Source: Tupaia tana (lineage: Eukaryota; Chordata; Mammalia; Scandentia; Tupaiidae). From it: DNA of 64,000 nucleotides. How positions within the stretch are numbered: position 1 is the first letter of the stretch; every line of letters starts with the position of its first letter. Shown here piece by piece: positions 55,163-63,670 of the stretch. The notes under the pieces were generated by a model that worked only from the letters and a program-made list of their open reading frames with translations, did not search any database and was not told the DNA's origin. The position numbers and the translations under genes are program-made. Where the stretch lies: contig JAKSZU010000005.1 of NCBI GenBank assembly GCA_026018925.1, positions 85,794,886-85,858,885 of the forward strand. Direction: 5' to 3'.

Positions 55163-55328
55163 CTGTGGAATCACAGATTAAATATGTTCTAAGAAACTAA
55201 AACATAAGGGATAATTATACTTGAGACTCTGTTTTAAAGCACCATTTAGAAAGTCTTATTCCTACAAAATTTTCAAAAATCTTATATCTGGAAACTAGGC
55301 ATACAACTCTCAAAATCCTAGTCCCATT

Positions 55329-55345
55329 CCCCCCCCCCCCCCCCA
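55329..55345. repeat. Poly(C) tract
   Basis: About 16 consecutive C within CCCATTCCC...CACCTCCC. Confidence 0.95.
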
Positions 55346-55378
55346 CCTCCCAAATGGCAGATCTTCAAAGAGGCCAGA

Positions 55379-55663
55379 ATGGCAGCCCTGTTTCTCGGGG
55401 GTTAAGTGCAGTGCATTGGAAGCTGGATCTTATATCCTCAACTGTGGTTCGAGTCTCTACTTCCTAAGGCTTGAAAACACATTGGGCACATGTGCATGCA
55501 TGCCCAAAATCCTGGAAAGAGAGAAAATTGGAGGAAAAAAGTCTGCGGTGGGAACTTACCCACTGGCAAGTGTTTTCTTGCCCCCCCCCCCCCCCCCCCC
55601 CCCCCCCGTGAGCAAATCTGCTCTCTGGCAATTAAGAAAAAAAAAAAAGAAGAAGAAGAAGAA
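55379..55663 (+). mobile_element. tRNA-derived SINE, type B, CT tract replaced by poly(C)
   Basis: GTTAAGTGCAGTGCATTGG, intact B box GGTTCGAGTCT, GGGCACATGTGCATGCATGCC, GGAAAGAGAGAAAATTGG, then TCTTG followed by about 27 C (55581-55607) where other copies have the CT tract, and GAGCAAATCTGCTCTCTGGC. Poly(A)/(GAA)n tail. Confidence 0.87.
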
Positions 55664-55739
55664 ATTGGCTAAATTTTAAACTATACACATTTATTCTATG
55701 AAATATTTCGTTTTAATTAAATTATTAAGGCAATGTACT

Positions 55740-56783
55740 TGCCGGGGACCAGCCTCGGCGTGGGTGGATTATCTCGACGGAGGCAGTGCAGGTGAACAGA
55801 AGATAGAGACCTCAGTGCCTTTTCATGCACGTCCTATGCCGGACACCCCCCAGAGATTGCTCTCTGAGGAGTGACAACTGCTAGGAATCATCATGTCTTT
55901 TTATTGAAAATGTGATACATGCAAGTAAAGGGAGAGGGGCTACGTGTTTCAATTATCAGCTCATAAAGTTTTTAACAATAGGGAACATAGATTCTATTCA
56001 GGGTTAGATTAAGGGTGGGTTTCGTGCAGTTCCGCAATTGTATTGTAGGTGGGTCTCCATGGAATTGTAGGTGGTTCTCCATAGAATGCAGTTTCGGGAA
56101 GGTGGTTCTGGTAAGCAGAGATGATTATCAGCTGATGTGGCGCATCAGCCATCTTGTAATTACCGGGAATGGTGCTGAGAAAAGAAAATCTCAAGAATAG
56201 ATATTAGTTCTTATGGATCTTAATAAAGAATGGTACTTATATAATTTTGTAGGGATCTAAAACTTGATTTGAGGAGTCCTAAAATATTTATCTATTTTGC
56301 TTGGTGAGGGCAGGGGTGTCCTGGGCCAGTTTTGGCCTAATCCTATTTTAAGTAAAGAAAGGATTAAGTTTACCTTAAATGTATTTTGAAGGGCCCTCCA
56401 AAGGTCAAGATTATTTCTGCCTAGATAGAACTTCAGCCCACCCTCTACTGTGACCATGGAGATAAAGCATTGTAATTAATAGTAGGTGATTATAGCAAAG
56501 GGGAGCGGTCGGGGGAGTTCCTGGAAAATTTTATCATATACTCAGGATGTATAAGAGAGCTATGTAATTCTTTTGAAGTAGTAAATTGGGGAGTCAGAGG
56601 GGGGTCACTTCCAGCAAGGCTACCAGTTTTCTGGAGCAAATAGCAAGCAGCCTTGCTGACATGCTAATTGACCCAAGCTTTGTTCCAAGGTCAGGAGGTG
56701 CACAACAGTGGCCTTGCCAGCGTGTTGCTCAAAGGTCGGGGGCTCAGACAGATCCTGGGGCCTCGCCAGGTCGGATTCCTCCA
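55740..56783 (-). mobile_element. Class II (ERVK-like) solo LTR, copy 2, intact ends
   Basis: Termini TG (TGCCGGGGACC) and CA (TTCCTCCA) with a perfect 6-bp TSD TGTACT at 55734-55739 and 56784-56789. This TSD length is typical of class II elements. On the minus strand an AATAAA signal (55900-55905 complement) precedes a 3' part ending GGTCCCCGGCA. 1044 bp, with no internal retroviral genes. A short frame at 56009-56194 (-) parallels one at 43614-43820 in copy 1 simply because the LTRs are homologous. Confidence 0.92.
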
Positions 56784-57060
56784 TGTACTTACAGAGTTAT
56801 AGTTCAGATTCAGAAAAGAAGCTTATAAGCTCATAGGATAGGCAAAGTTTTCTATAAATGAACTTCTATTTATAGCAAATTTACTCCTTTGATTCTTTGG
56901 AAAATATTGTTCCGTAAGAGTGATGCTGGTATCCATGCTTCCCTCTTTATGTCAAGATAGATAATATTTTACAAATAAACATGAATGTTTTTAAGAGTAT
57001 GAAAACATATATAAAATTACTGTAAACCTAAGTCTGTATACCTAACAGACTCAACTGGAA

Positions 57061-57330
57061 GGGCCAGCAGGTGGCATGGTAGTTAATGTGTTGGACTCCC
57101 ACAGGGCTGACTGCAGTTAAGTTGTAGACCCAATAGCTTGAAAAATACACTGGACACGTGTGTGCATGTACAAAGTTCTGAGAGGAGAATGGAGGAGAAG
57201 GGATTGTGCTGTAGCTATCCCTCCTGGGGGGTGAGTTCTCACTTTCCATCTCACCATCTCACTTTTTCTCTCTGGGGAGTATACGTGCCCTATGGCAAAA
57301 ACTAAAAAGTAGGATAAATAAATAAAAATA
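57061..57330 (+). mobile_element. tRNA-derived SINE, type B
   Basis: GGGCCAGCAGGTGGCATGGTAG head, CTGCAGTTAAGTTGTAGACCC (damaged B box), GAGAGGAGAATGGAGGAGAAGG, ATCCCTCCTGGGGGGTGAG, CT tract, GTGCCCTATGGCAAAAAC. Confidence 0.9.
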
Positions 57331-57523
57331 TTCTTGGAAGTTTTGTAGATAAAGCTTTATTAAGCTGTGTTTAAGTGAATAATTTAAAGAAATTTTCCAA
57401 AGGGAAAACGGAATATATATTTGTATGTATGTGTGTATGCATGTATATATGTACACATATATAAGAATGTACATATACACACATATCTATCTTGTATTTT
57501 ATATTGCTAACAATCATTTAAGT
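57331..57523. repeat. AT-rich, with TATG/TGTA/CA microsatellite
   Basis: Mixed (TG)n, (TA)n and (CA)n at 57413-57488, partly self-complementary. Confidence 0.75.
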
Positions 57524-57524
57524 A

Positions 57525-57762
57525 GCCAGGCAGTGGGACACTGGTAGTGTAACTGGATCCACATTGGAAAAGTCCTGGGTTTGCATTCCGGGCTTTCCCT
57601 GAACACACTGGGGTGCACAAGTGTGGCTGTGACACAGGCTATCTGAGATGGGAGCAGATTGTGCCTTGAAGATCCTGTCGGTGGCACTTTCTCTCTACGT
57701 TCCTATTTCTTTCTGTCTTTACTCTCTGCTCTTCTCTCTCTTATAGAAAAAATAAATAACCT
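57525..57762 (+). mobile_element. tRNA-derived SINE, type C
   Basis: GGGACACTGGTAGTGTAACTGG, CCACATTGGAAAAGTCCTGGG, CATTCCGGGC, GGCTATCTGAGATGGGAGC, TGCCTTGAAGATCCTGTCGG, CT tract and AAAAAATAAATAA. Body as in the copies at 28507 and 31552. Confidence 0.75.
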
Positions 57763-57919
57763 GTAAGCAGTCATTAAAGAATAAAACATTCTAGAAGAGA
57801 GCCATTGTTTAATGAGCTAAATCTAATTATTGAATTTAAATATCATTGCAGTCTTAATTGTTTAGTGAGTTTTTCTTTTTGTTTTTAAATTGAAAAAATT
57901 TAAGGTGTATTTTCAGTGA

Positions 57920-58930
57920 AAATAAAGTGAACAATAATATCACATGCTGGCAAGGAAGTAGAACAACTGAGATTTTTATTTATCCCTGATAAAAATGTAA
58001 AATGCGACTGGCCACTTTGGAAGACAATCTGGTAGTTTCTTGTGAAGTCAAACATGCTCTTACTATGGGATCCACCTATTCCACTCAGGTATATAACCCA
58101 ATTTAGTTGAAAACATATGTCTACACAAAAATATACACATTAATGTTTACAAGGCTTAACTCATAATTGCCTAAAAATAAAAAGGCATCAGGCAAGATAT
58201 CCTAAGGATAAACAAACTGTTTTACATATGCACAATCAAAGTTTAATGATAAAGATAAGCTGACAAGTCATGAAATGATCTAAAATAACCTTAAATATAT
58301 TTCATTAAATGAAAAGGACCAATCTGTAAAAAACACATATCACTTGGTTCCAACTGTATAACATTCTGGAAAAGGTGAAATAAGAAGAGACAGTAAAAAC
58401 ATCACTGATTGGGACCAGCAGATGGCATAATGGTTACATCACTGGATTCCCACATAGTTGACTGTGGTTCTCGTCAAGGACCTGGTGACTTAAAAACTCA
58501 GGCTGAGTGCATGCTTGCCCAAGATCCCAAGAGAAGAATGGAGGAAAGGGATTGCGGAATAGCCACCTCCTCCCCAGGGGGTGATTTCTCACTTTCTGTC
58601 TCTCTGTTTCTGTCTCTCTGGCGAGCACACACGACCTACAGCAAAAATCACTCAAAAAAAAAATTTAAAAATCACTGATCATTAGAATTTTGTGGGGACA
58701 AAGAGGAAAAATAAATGGGTGGACCACAAGAGATTTAGGGAGTATTAAACTAGTCTTTATCAATATTCTTTATTTGCCCAAACCCTTAGAAGTGTACAAA
58801 ATTAATGAACTTTAATGTAAACCATGGACTGTAGTTAACAGTGATAGAGCTATATTGTTTTATGAAGTGCATCAATTGTACCACAGTAATGTAGGTGGTT
58901 AGTAATAGGAGTTACTGGAGGTCTACTACA
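57920..58930 (+). mobile_element. L1 3' end (L1MC/L1ME-type), split by a SINE
   Basis: CTGGCAAGGAAGTAGAACAACTGAG, TTTGGAAGACAATCTGG, CCACCTATTCCACTCAGG, GGTTCCAACTGTATAACATTCTGGAAAAGG, then after the SINE TGGGTGGACCACAAGAGATTTAGGG, AACCATGGACTGTAGTTAACAGTG and AATTGTACCACAGTAATGTAGG, all in L1 3' UTR order. Confidence 0.92.
58411..58670 (+). mobile_element. tRNA-derived SINE, type A1-like
   Basis: GGGACCAGCAGATGGCATAATGG head; the B box GGTTCTCGTCA is damaged; GAGAAGAATGGAGG, CT tract, CGACCTACAGCAAAAATC. The TSD ATCACTGAT lies at 58401-58409 and 58671-58679, in the L1 3' UTR. Confidence 0.94.
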
Positions 58931-59216
58931 GATCTCACTGTCTATACTAAATTGTGAAATAAAAAAAAACACATTTTAACAGATTCAATTTAATAAAATT
59001 GACTTGAGTAAACAATAATTTATGAATCAGGCAGCACAGAGAACCAGAAGAGTTTCAGAGAGATCCATTTAGGAACACTGGCAGACAATTTGCCACAGTC
59101 AGATGTTTATATTATTGAGCATAGTTTGAGGAGGCATTTACTTCACAGGGACATGGTCTGAACACGGCAGTCTGTGACTGGCTAGAGCTCAGCAGCTTTT
59201 TATAAAAATATACTCT
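58931..59216. other. No recognised feature
   Basis: Nothing recognisable. Confidence 0.45.
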
Positions 59217-59452
59217 TGGTCCAGTCCGTGGCATGTTGGTTAAGGCAGCTGAATCCTACAGGGCCAATTTTGTGCTTCATTTCTTGATCCTGTACCTTGA
59301 GAAATGCACTGGGTATATGTGCATGCTTGCTCAAAATCTCAACAAGAGGAGAGATGAAGGAGAAGAGGTTGCATTGTGACCATCTCCCATTGGGAGTGTT
59401 TTCTTTGTTTTCTTCTCCTTGCTCTTTATCTCTGTTTCTCTCCAGTGGGTAT
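59217..59452 (+). mobile_element. tRNA-derived SINE, type B
   Basis: TTGGTCCAGTCCGTGGCATG head, a TTTCTTGATCC remnant at the B box, GAGATGAAGGAGAAGAGG, CTCCCATTGGGAGTG, CT-rich tract, CAGTGGGTATATATTAC. Confidence 0.82.
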
Positions 59453-59530
59453 ATATTACACATATATACATATATATATATATATCTATATGTATATATA
59501 TGTATATATGTGTGTGTGTGTGTGTGTATA
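59453..59530. repeat. (TA)n(GT)n microsatellite at a SINE tail
   Basis: (TA)n then (TG)n, running from the end of the SINE at 59217. Confidence 0.95.
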
Positions 59531-59628
59531 ATTAAAATATAAAATTAAAACTAAAAAGTCACCAGGCATTTAACTGATTATGTTAGATATAATTGCAAAT
59601 AATGAAAACTACAGCAGACACTGCTCTT

Positions 59629-59897
59629 ATTTTTTTTTTTTTTGAGAGATTTTCGCTAAAGGGCGCGTGCGCTCGCCAGACAGACAGAGAGGGACAGAGA
59701 GACAGAAAGTGAGAAATCACCCCCCAGGGGGGATGGCCACGCCGCAATCCCTTCTCCTCCATTCTCCTCTTGGGATCTTGGGCACGCACGCACACGCACC
59801 CGGTGTGAGTTTTAAGCCACCGAGTCCGGGATGTGAACCGCGGTCGAGTACGTGGCAGTCCAGCGACATAGCCATTACGCTAACTGCTGGTTCCTTG
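59629..59897 (-). mobile_element. tRNA-derived SINE, type A2-like (mosaic)
   Basis: Antisense copy ending CTGCTGGTTCC. On the minus strand the B box reads GGTTCACATCC, with an A2-type GAGTTTTAAGCC but an A1-type GGGACAGAGAGACAG and GGATGGCCACGCC. A 15-bp perfect TSD GCAGACACTGCTCTT lies at 59614-59628 and 59898-59912. Confidence 0.94.
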
Positions 59898-60054
59898 GCA
59901 GACACTGCTCTTTAAAATAAAGAAGAAATAAAGAATATACTTTAACAACCCTAAGCTTACCATAGAATATTGCAAAAGGATAGAATAGAACAAGAAAGAA
60001 AATATATTATATATTATGTGGAATTTACACATTTACCTCTCAATGCCAATTTCT

Positions 60055-60472
60055 TTCTTTTTTTTTTTAGAGGTTTTCACTATAGGGCTTTACTTTTCCC
60101 TCTGGATTGACTGATATCCTTTGTCAGCTGGCTGTATGTTTGGGATTTATTCTGGGGTTTCTATTCTGTTCTGTCAGTTTTTGTGCCAACACCATACTTC
60201 TTTTTTTTTTTTTTTTTTTTGGAGAGGTTTTCACTATAGGGCGTGTGAGCTCGCCAGACAGACAGACAGAGACATAGAGACAGAAAGCAAGAAATCACCC
60301 CCCAGGGGGGATGGTCACGCCGCAATCCCTTCTCCTCCATTCTCCTCTTGGGATCTTGGGCACGCACGCACACGCGCCCGGCGTGAGTTTAAGCCACTGG
60401 GTCCGAGACACGAACCACGGTCGACTACGTGAGAGTCCAGCGACATAGCCATTAAGCTAACTGCTGGTCCCA
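60055..60472 (-). mobile_element. SINE-L1-SINE chimeric retrocopy
   Basis: Bounded by one perfect 17-bp TSD TCTCAATGCCAATTTCT (60038-60054 and 60473-60489). Reading the + strand: T tract; SINE 3' end AGAGGTTTTCACTATAGGGC (60069-60088); about 110 bp of antisense L1 ORF2 (60089-60199); a second T tract (60201-60220); then a full antisense A2-type SINE from GGAGAGG to CTGCTGGTCCC. The minus-strand B box reads GGTTCGTGTCT. Confidence 0.9.
60089..60199 (-). mobile_element. L1 ORF2 fragment inside the chimera
   Basis: TTTGTCAGCTGGCTGTATG, GGGATTTATTCTGGGGTTTC, TATTCTGTTCTGTC and TTTTTGTGCCAACACCATAC match the antisense of the L1 ORF2 C-terminal region as recalled. It lies in the same sense as the SINE on the minus strand. 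Confidence 0.8.
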
Positions 60473-60569
60473 TCTCAATGCCAATTTCTACAAATAATTT
60501 TTACTATGGTCATTTAAACAAATTATGACTAGGCTTATAATAAAGGTATTTCAAGCACAAATGACAAAA

Positions 60570-60800
60570 ACAAGCAAGCAAACAAACAAAAAAAAAAGAA
60601 AACACTCAGAGAGAAAAGACAGATTACCTAAAAGAGAACAAAAATTAAAAAGCTAACTGATACCTTAGTAGCAAGAAAAGATGTCAAACACTATGCAATT
60701 ATTTCTTGAGATGCTGAGAGAAATAAATCATACTGTCAGTGTTTTAAACTAAAGCAAATATGGTTCACATGAGGGTATTTCTTCTTTGTTGGATGAAAAT
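60570..60800 (+). mobile_element. L1 ORF1 3' part, degraded (uncertain)
   Basis: AAAAGACAGATTACCTAAAAG, GAACAAAAATTAAAAAGCTAACTGA and GAGATGCTGAGAGAAATAAATC resemble the end of ORF1 in old L1 elements. Stops are present. Confidence 0.45.
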
Positions 60801-60890
60801 GAATGATATTCTGCTTTTAGCATGTTTTTAATGTTATTATACTGGTCTCATGCAACAATGCAGAGTTATAAAAACTTTAAAAAAAAATAT

Positions 60891-61160
60891 GGGGCCAGCA
60901 GTTTGTGTGGTACTGAAGGTGCTAAATTCCCATGTGACTGACCACTATTTGAGCCCCAGACCCTGTGACTTGAAAATCACATCTGGTGGATGTGTATGCA
61001 TGCCCAAAATCCCAAGAGAAGAATGAAGAAGGGATTGCAGTGTGGCCATTTCCCCTGGAGGGATGAGTTCTCACTTTCCCTCTGTCTTCTTGTTTCGCTC
61101 TGGCACGTGCATGTGCCCTATAGCAAAAATCTATAAACAAACAAACAAACAAACAAAAAC
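60891..61160 (+). mobile_element. tRNA-derived SINE, type B, with (AAAC)n tail
   Basis: GGGGCCAGCAGTTTGTGTGG head, ACTATTTGAGCCCCAGACC, GAGAAGAATGAAGAAGGG, CCCCTGGAGGGATGAG, CT tract, GTGCCCTATAGCAAAAATC, then (AAAC)n at 61133-61157. Confidence 0.9.
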
Positions 61161-61353
61161 ATAAATAACTGAAGCTCAGAGACTGCTTTAAAACCATATA
61201 AAGAAAACACTTAGGAGTCTTACTCAGAATTAGCAGCACACTATAAAGGACTTTCTTCCAGCCTAAAGTACAACTTTCAGCTAAGAGTGGGTGTGGGAGG
61301 CTGCACACCAGCGAGTCTGCTGAGGTTTCTCAGAGAGCAAAACAATTGCCATG

Positions 61354-61534
61354 ATTGGTTCCCTTCAAAAAACCTGACCTTTGAAACCTTGCTCTGATTG
61401 GCCACTAGAATCCCTCAGATTTGCATATCCGGCACCTCATGATTGGTCCAAAAGCAACCAATCATAACCCACTGTTTGCAACCAATCACGGCCCACCATT
61501 TACAACCAATCACGGCACACCAGCGTGTATATAA
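61354..61534 (+). promoter_or_regulatory. CCAAT-box array, octamer and TATA box
   Basis: ATTGG (inverted CCAAT) at 61354-61358, 61397-61401 and 61442-61446. Direct CCAAT at 61458-61462, 61482-61486 and 61506-61510. Octamer ATTTGCAT at 61419-61426. TATATAA at 61528-61534. The order and spacing resemble a Pol II promoter that would start near 61560. The CCAAT pentamers are mostly in CCAATCA/TGATTGG context, the NF-Y preference. Confidence 0.75.
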
Positions 61535-61570
61535 CCACGATGTCTGGCCCACAGTAGCCAGATGACGACC

Positions 61571-61790
61571 TTGGAGAGCCTGAAGAGTTGAAACGCCGCA
61601 CAGTCTCCAGAGGACCCTGAAGACCCTGAAGAGTTGTAACACTACATCGTCTCTGGACGACCCTGAAGAGTTGTGACACCATGTTGTCTTGGTGCCGCTC
61701 ACAATAGACGACGCGACCCTGAAGAGTTGTAACACTGTGTCGTCTCCGTGCTGTACCGTGCTGCCCACAGACGACACTGAAGACACTGTC
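61571..61790 (+). repeat. Tandem repeats in the leader (CCCTGAAGAGTTG units)
   Basis: CCTGAAGAGTTG or a close variant starts at 61579, 61615 (partial), 61624, 61661, 61717 and 61775 (partial). Each is usually followed by TAACACTRYRTCGTCTC-like sequence. Spacing varies between about 37 and 56 bp. Confidence 0.85.
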
Positions 61791-61873
61791 TCATCTCCGT
61801 GCTGTGACACTGCACCACTTGTCCTGGCTCTTACTCCTTCCCTCAGGAAACCTGTTCGACTGTCCCCCTGGGT

Positions 61874-61938
61874 CGGGACACATGGCCCCCGAACAGGGAC
61901 GGGACACGTGGCACCTGAACAGGGCCGGGACAAGTGGG
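61874..61938 (+). repeat. 26-bp tandem repeat carrying PBS-like motifs
   Basis: Units at 61874-61899, 61900-61925 and a partial third at 61926-61938, each starting CGGGACA. Units 1 and 2 contain TGG...GAACAGGG. Matches to the Lys3 primer-binding site are 17/18 (61883-61900) and 15/18 (61909-61926). Confidence 0.85.
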
Positions 61939-61954
61939 AAAGAAGCTGTGGGTG

Positions 61955-62680
61955 AAAAAAGAGCTGTAATTTCTTAGGCTAACAAAGGTGCAGCTCATGA
62001 TGAAGCTATAAAGTAATTTTTATATTTTATTCATAAATATATAATCTTAATGTCTTAGAATTGGATATGACTCAGACTTTCCAATAAAAAAGGAGCATCA
62101 TACACTGAAAGAAATGAGAAAAATTGGTACTTCTAATTTTATTTTAAATAGATTATCTATATTCATATCCATTAACATTGGTCTTCTTTGGGATTTAAGA
62201 GAAAAAACATTGATTCTAACTAAAGGTTGTAATCATCAATACTGACAGTTGTAATTTTCATAGCTAATGTTATTGTTTGCTAAAGCCTTACTACATTGAT
62301 TTGTATTATTTATTGATAGATATATCATTTCCCAAAGAGTGATTGTCTACTATCTATCTCATATTTAAACATTTTATAAATATTACCTTTTCCTGGTCTT
62401 ATACTTGCATTGACATCTTGTTCAGCATAATCTTATAATCATTTAAATGGAGGAAGAAATGAAAAAAGGAAGGAAAGAAAGTAGGAAAGAAATGAAGATG
62501 GAAAGAAAGCAGGTAGAAAAACAGGAAATAATTAAATCACATTTCTTATTTTTGAGGTGGTAAGATATTATGAATTATTTAAAATAATTTTATATGTAAA
62601 GTAGAATTTAGGAATTATTACATTAGTTGATAGTTTTAAAATAAATGAAAATATTAAATTATAAAATATAATTTAACAAA
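61955..62680. other. AT-rich sequence with GA-rich patch
   Basis: A GGAAGGAAAGAAAG-type purine patch lies at about 62448-62530. No retroviral internal sequence follows the LTR-like element. Confidence 0.55.
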
Positions 62681-62685
62681 AATTT

Positions 62686-62951
62686 AAGAGAGAAATGTTT
62701 GCTATAGGCCGCGTGTGCTTCCGGGAAAGATAGACAGACACAAAGAGACAGAAAGCAAGAATTCACTCCCCTGGGGGTGTTGGGGAGAAGACTGCCATGC
62801 CACAGTCCCCTCTCTTCCATTCTCCCCTTGGGACTTTGGACACTTACCCACAGATGCCCAGCATGAGTTTGAAGCCACTGATTCTGGAGTAGAACCATGG
62901 TCGACTACATGGGAGTCCAGCAACGGAATCATTACACCATCTGCTGTTCCC
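62686..62951 (-). mobile_element. tRNA-derived SINE, type A1-like, older
   Basis: Antisense GAGAGAAATGTTTGCTATAGGCCG, GA tract, CTCCCCTGGGGGTGTTGGGG, TTGAAGCCACTGATTCTGGAGTAGAACC (B box damaged) and CATCTGCTGTTCC. Decayed TSD AAAAATTTA / AAAAATTAA. Confidence 0.9.
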
Positions 62952-62960
62952 AAAAATTAA

Positions 62961-63340
62961 ATTTTATGCTTAAAATGGTACCTAAAATAGAAGAAAAATA
63001 ATTCAAGCTATCACGAAGGAAGGAAGGTGGGGAACAAAGAAAGACTTGAAGAAAGAAATGAAGAGGAAGGATGAATAGATATATGTAAGATAGATATATG
63101 TAACATTAAATGCTATATTAGAGTTTGATTTTAGTATAGCTATGTATTGAGCCATGTCCCTCTTTAAACAATGTTCAGATGTTGTTTTAAACAAATGATG
63201 TCTCCCATGAAGCTTTTTAATCACGGTTGTCCAGATGACAGTCACAAGTGGCTCTTAGTAATTGCTTATCAATATTAAAAATGCCAGCAAAAAAAAAAAA
63301 AAATGCACTTTCAGAATAGATACTAACAGAGTGAGGATGC
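62961..63340. other. AT-rich sequence, no recognised feature
   Basis: A purine-rich patch lies at 63014-63078. An 80-residue minus frame has no domain. Confidence 0.5.
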
Positions 63341-63357
63341 TGTGTGGGTTCCCAGGG

Positions 63358-63363
<6 letters not shown>

Positions 63364-63392
<29 letters not shown>
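63364..63392. repeat. (GT)n microsatellite
   Basis: About 14 GT units. Confidence 0.97.
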
Positions 63393-63395
<3 letters not shown>

Positions 63396-63399
63396 CAAG

Positions 63400-63670
63400 G
63401 GCAGTCTAAGACAGAGAGACAGGGAGGTGAGGGAGGTCCCTGGTTGGAGCAGCTGTTACAGCCACCCCAGCCCTTGCACCAGACACGTGGCTGGCGAAGC
63501 CATCATGCATATTAGGCTCGAGTCTGCCTTTAGGGAATTTTCACTCCAGTTGATATGACTACAAGTGTATGAAAGATCCTGAGAGGAGTGTCCCACTGTG
63601 AATAGTCAACCATTTAAACCACTCTGCTCTGTGGCAGTTCATTACAGAGCATAGACAGTGAGAACATTCT
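63400..63670 (+). mobile_element. MLT1-like LTR remnant (uncertain)
   Basis: TGACTACAAGTGTATGAAAGATCCTGAG, TTTAAACCACTCTGCTCTGTGG and CAGTTCATTACAGAGCATAGAC follow the 3' part of MLT1-type LTRs as recalled, with the GC-richer GACACGTGGCTGGCGAAGCCATC upstream. Confidence 0.5.

Larger units (their letters stand above)
61287..61954 (+). mobile_element. LTR-like retroelement remnant with compact promoter and PBS-like repeats
   Basis: A GC-richer island in AT-rich surroundings. The candidate LTR is 61292-61882, starting TGTGGGAGG and ending GGGACACA. It contains six CCAAT-box motifs, an octamer, a TATA box and a repeat-rich leader. Immediately after the CA end lies an 18-nt tract with 17 of 18 matches to the recalled tRNA-Lys3 primer-binding site (61883-61900). 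Alternatively, the direct repeat GTGGGTG at 61287-61293 and 61948-61954 may be a TSD that bounds the whole unit. No gag-like sequence follows. Lys3 priming is known from lentiviruses and some betaretroviruses, but no retroviral class can be assigned here. The overlapping 172-residue minus frame and 88-residue plus frame look like by-products of the tandem repeats. Confidence 0.65.

Noticed and set aside
56009-56194. Small homologous frames in both ERVK-like LTRs (43614-43820 and 56009-56194, minus strand)
   Set aside because: The LTRs are homologous DNA. The frames diverge quickly with indels, and LTRs are not normally coding.
43389-56783. Two same-strand LTRs about 11 kb apart, as a single provirus
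   Set aside because: Copy 2 has its own 6-bp TSD, copy 1 is embedded in L1 sequence, and the interval holds L1, SINEs and MITE sequence with no gag, pol or env.
61415-61933. 172-residue minus-strand frame, the longest in the window
   Set aside because: It lies wholly in the LTR-like element and reads through its tandem repeats, giving internally repeated low-complexity peptide with no recognised domain.
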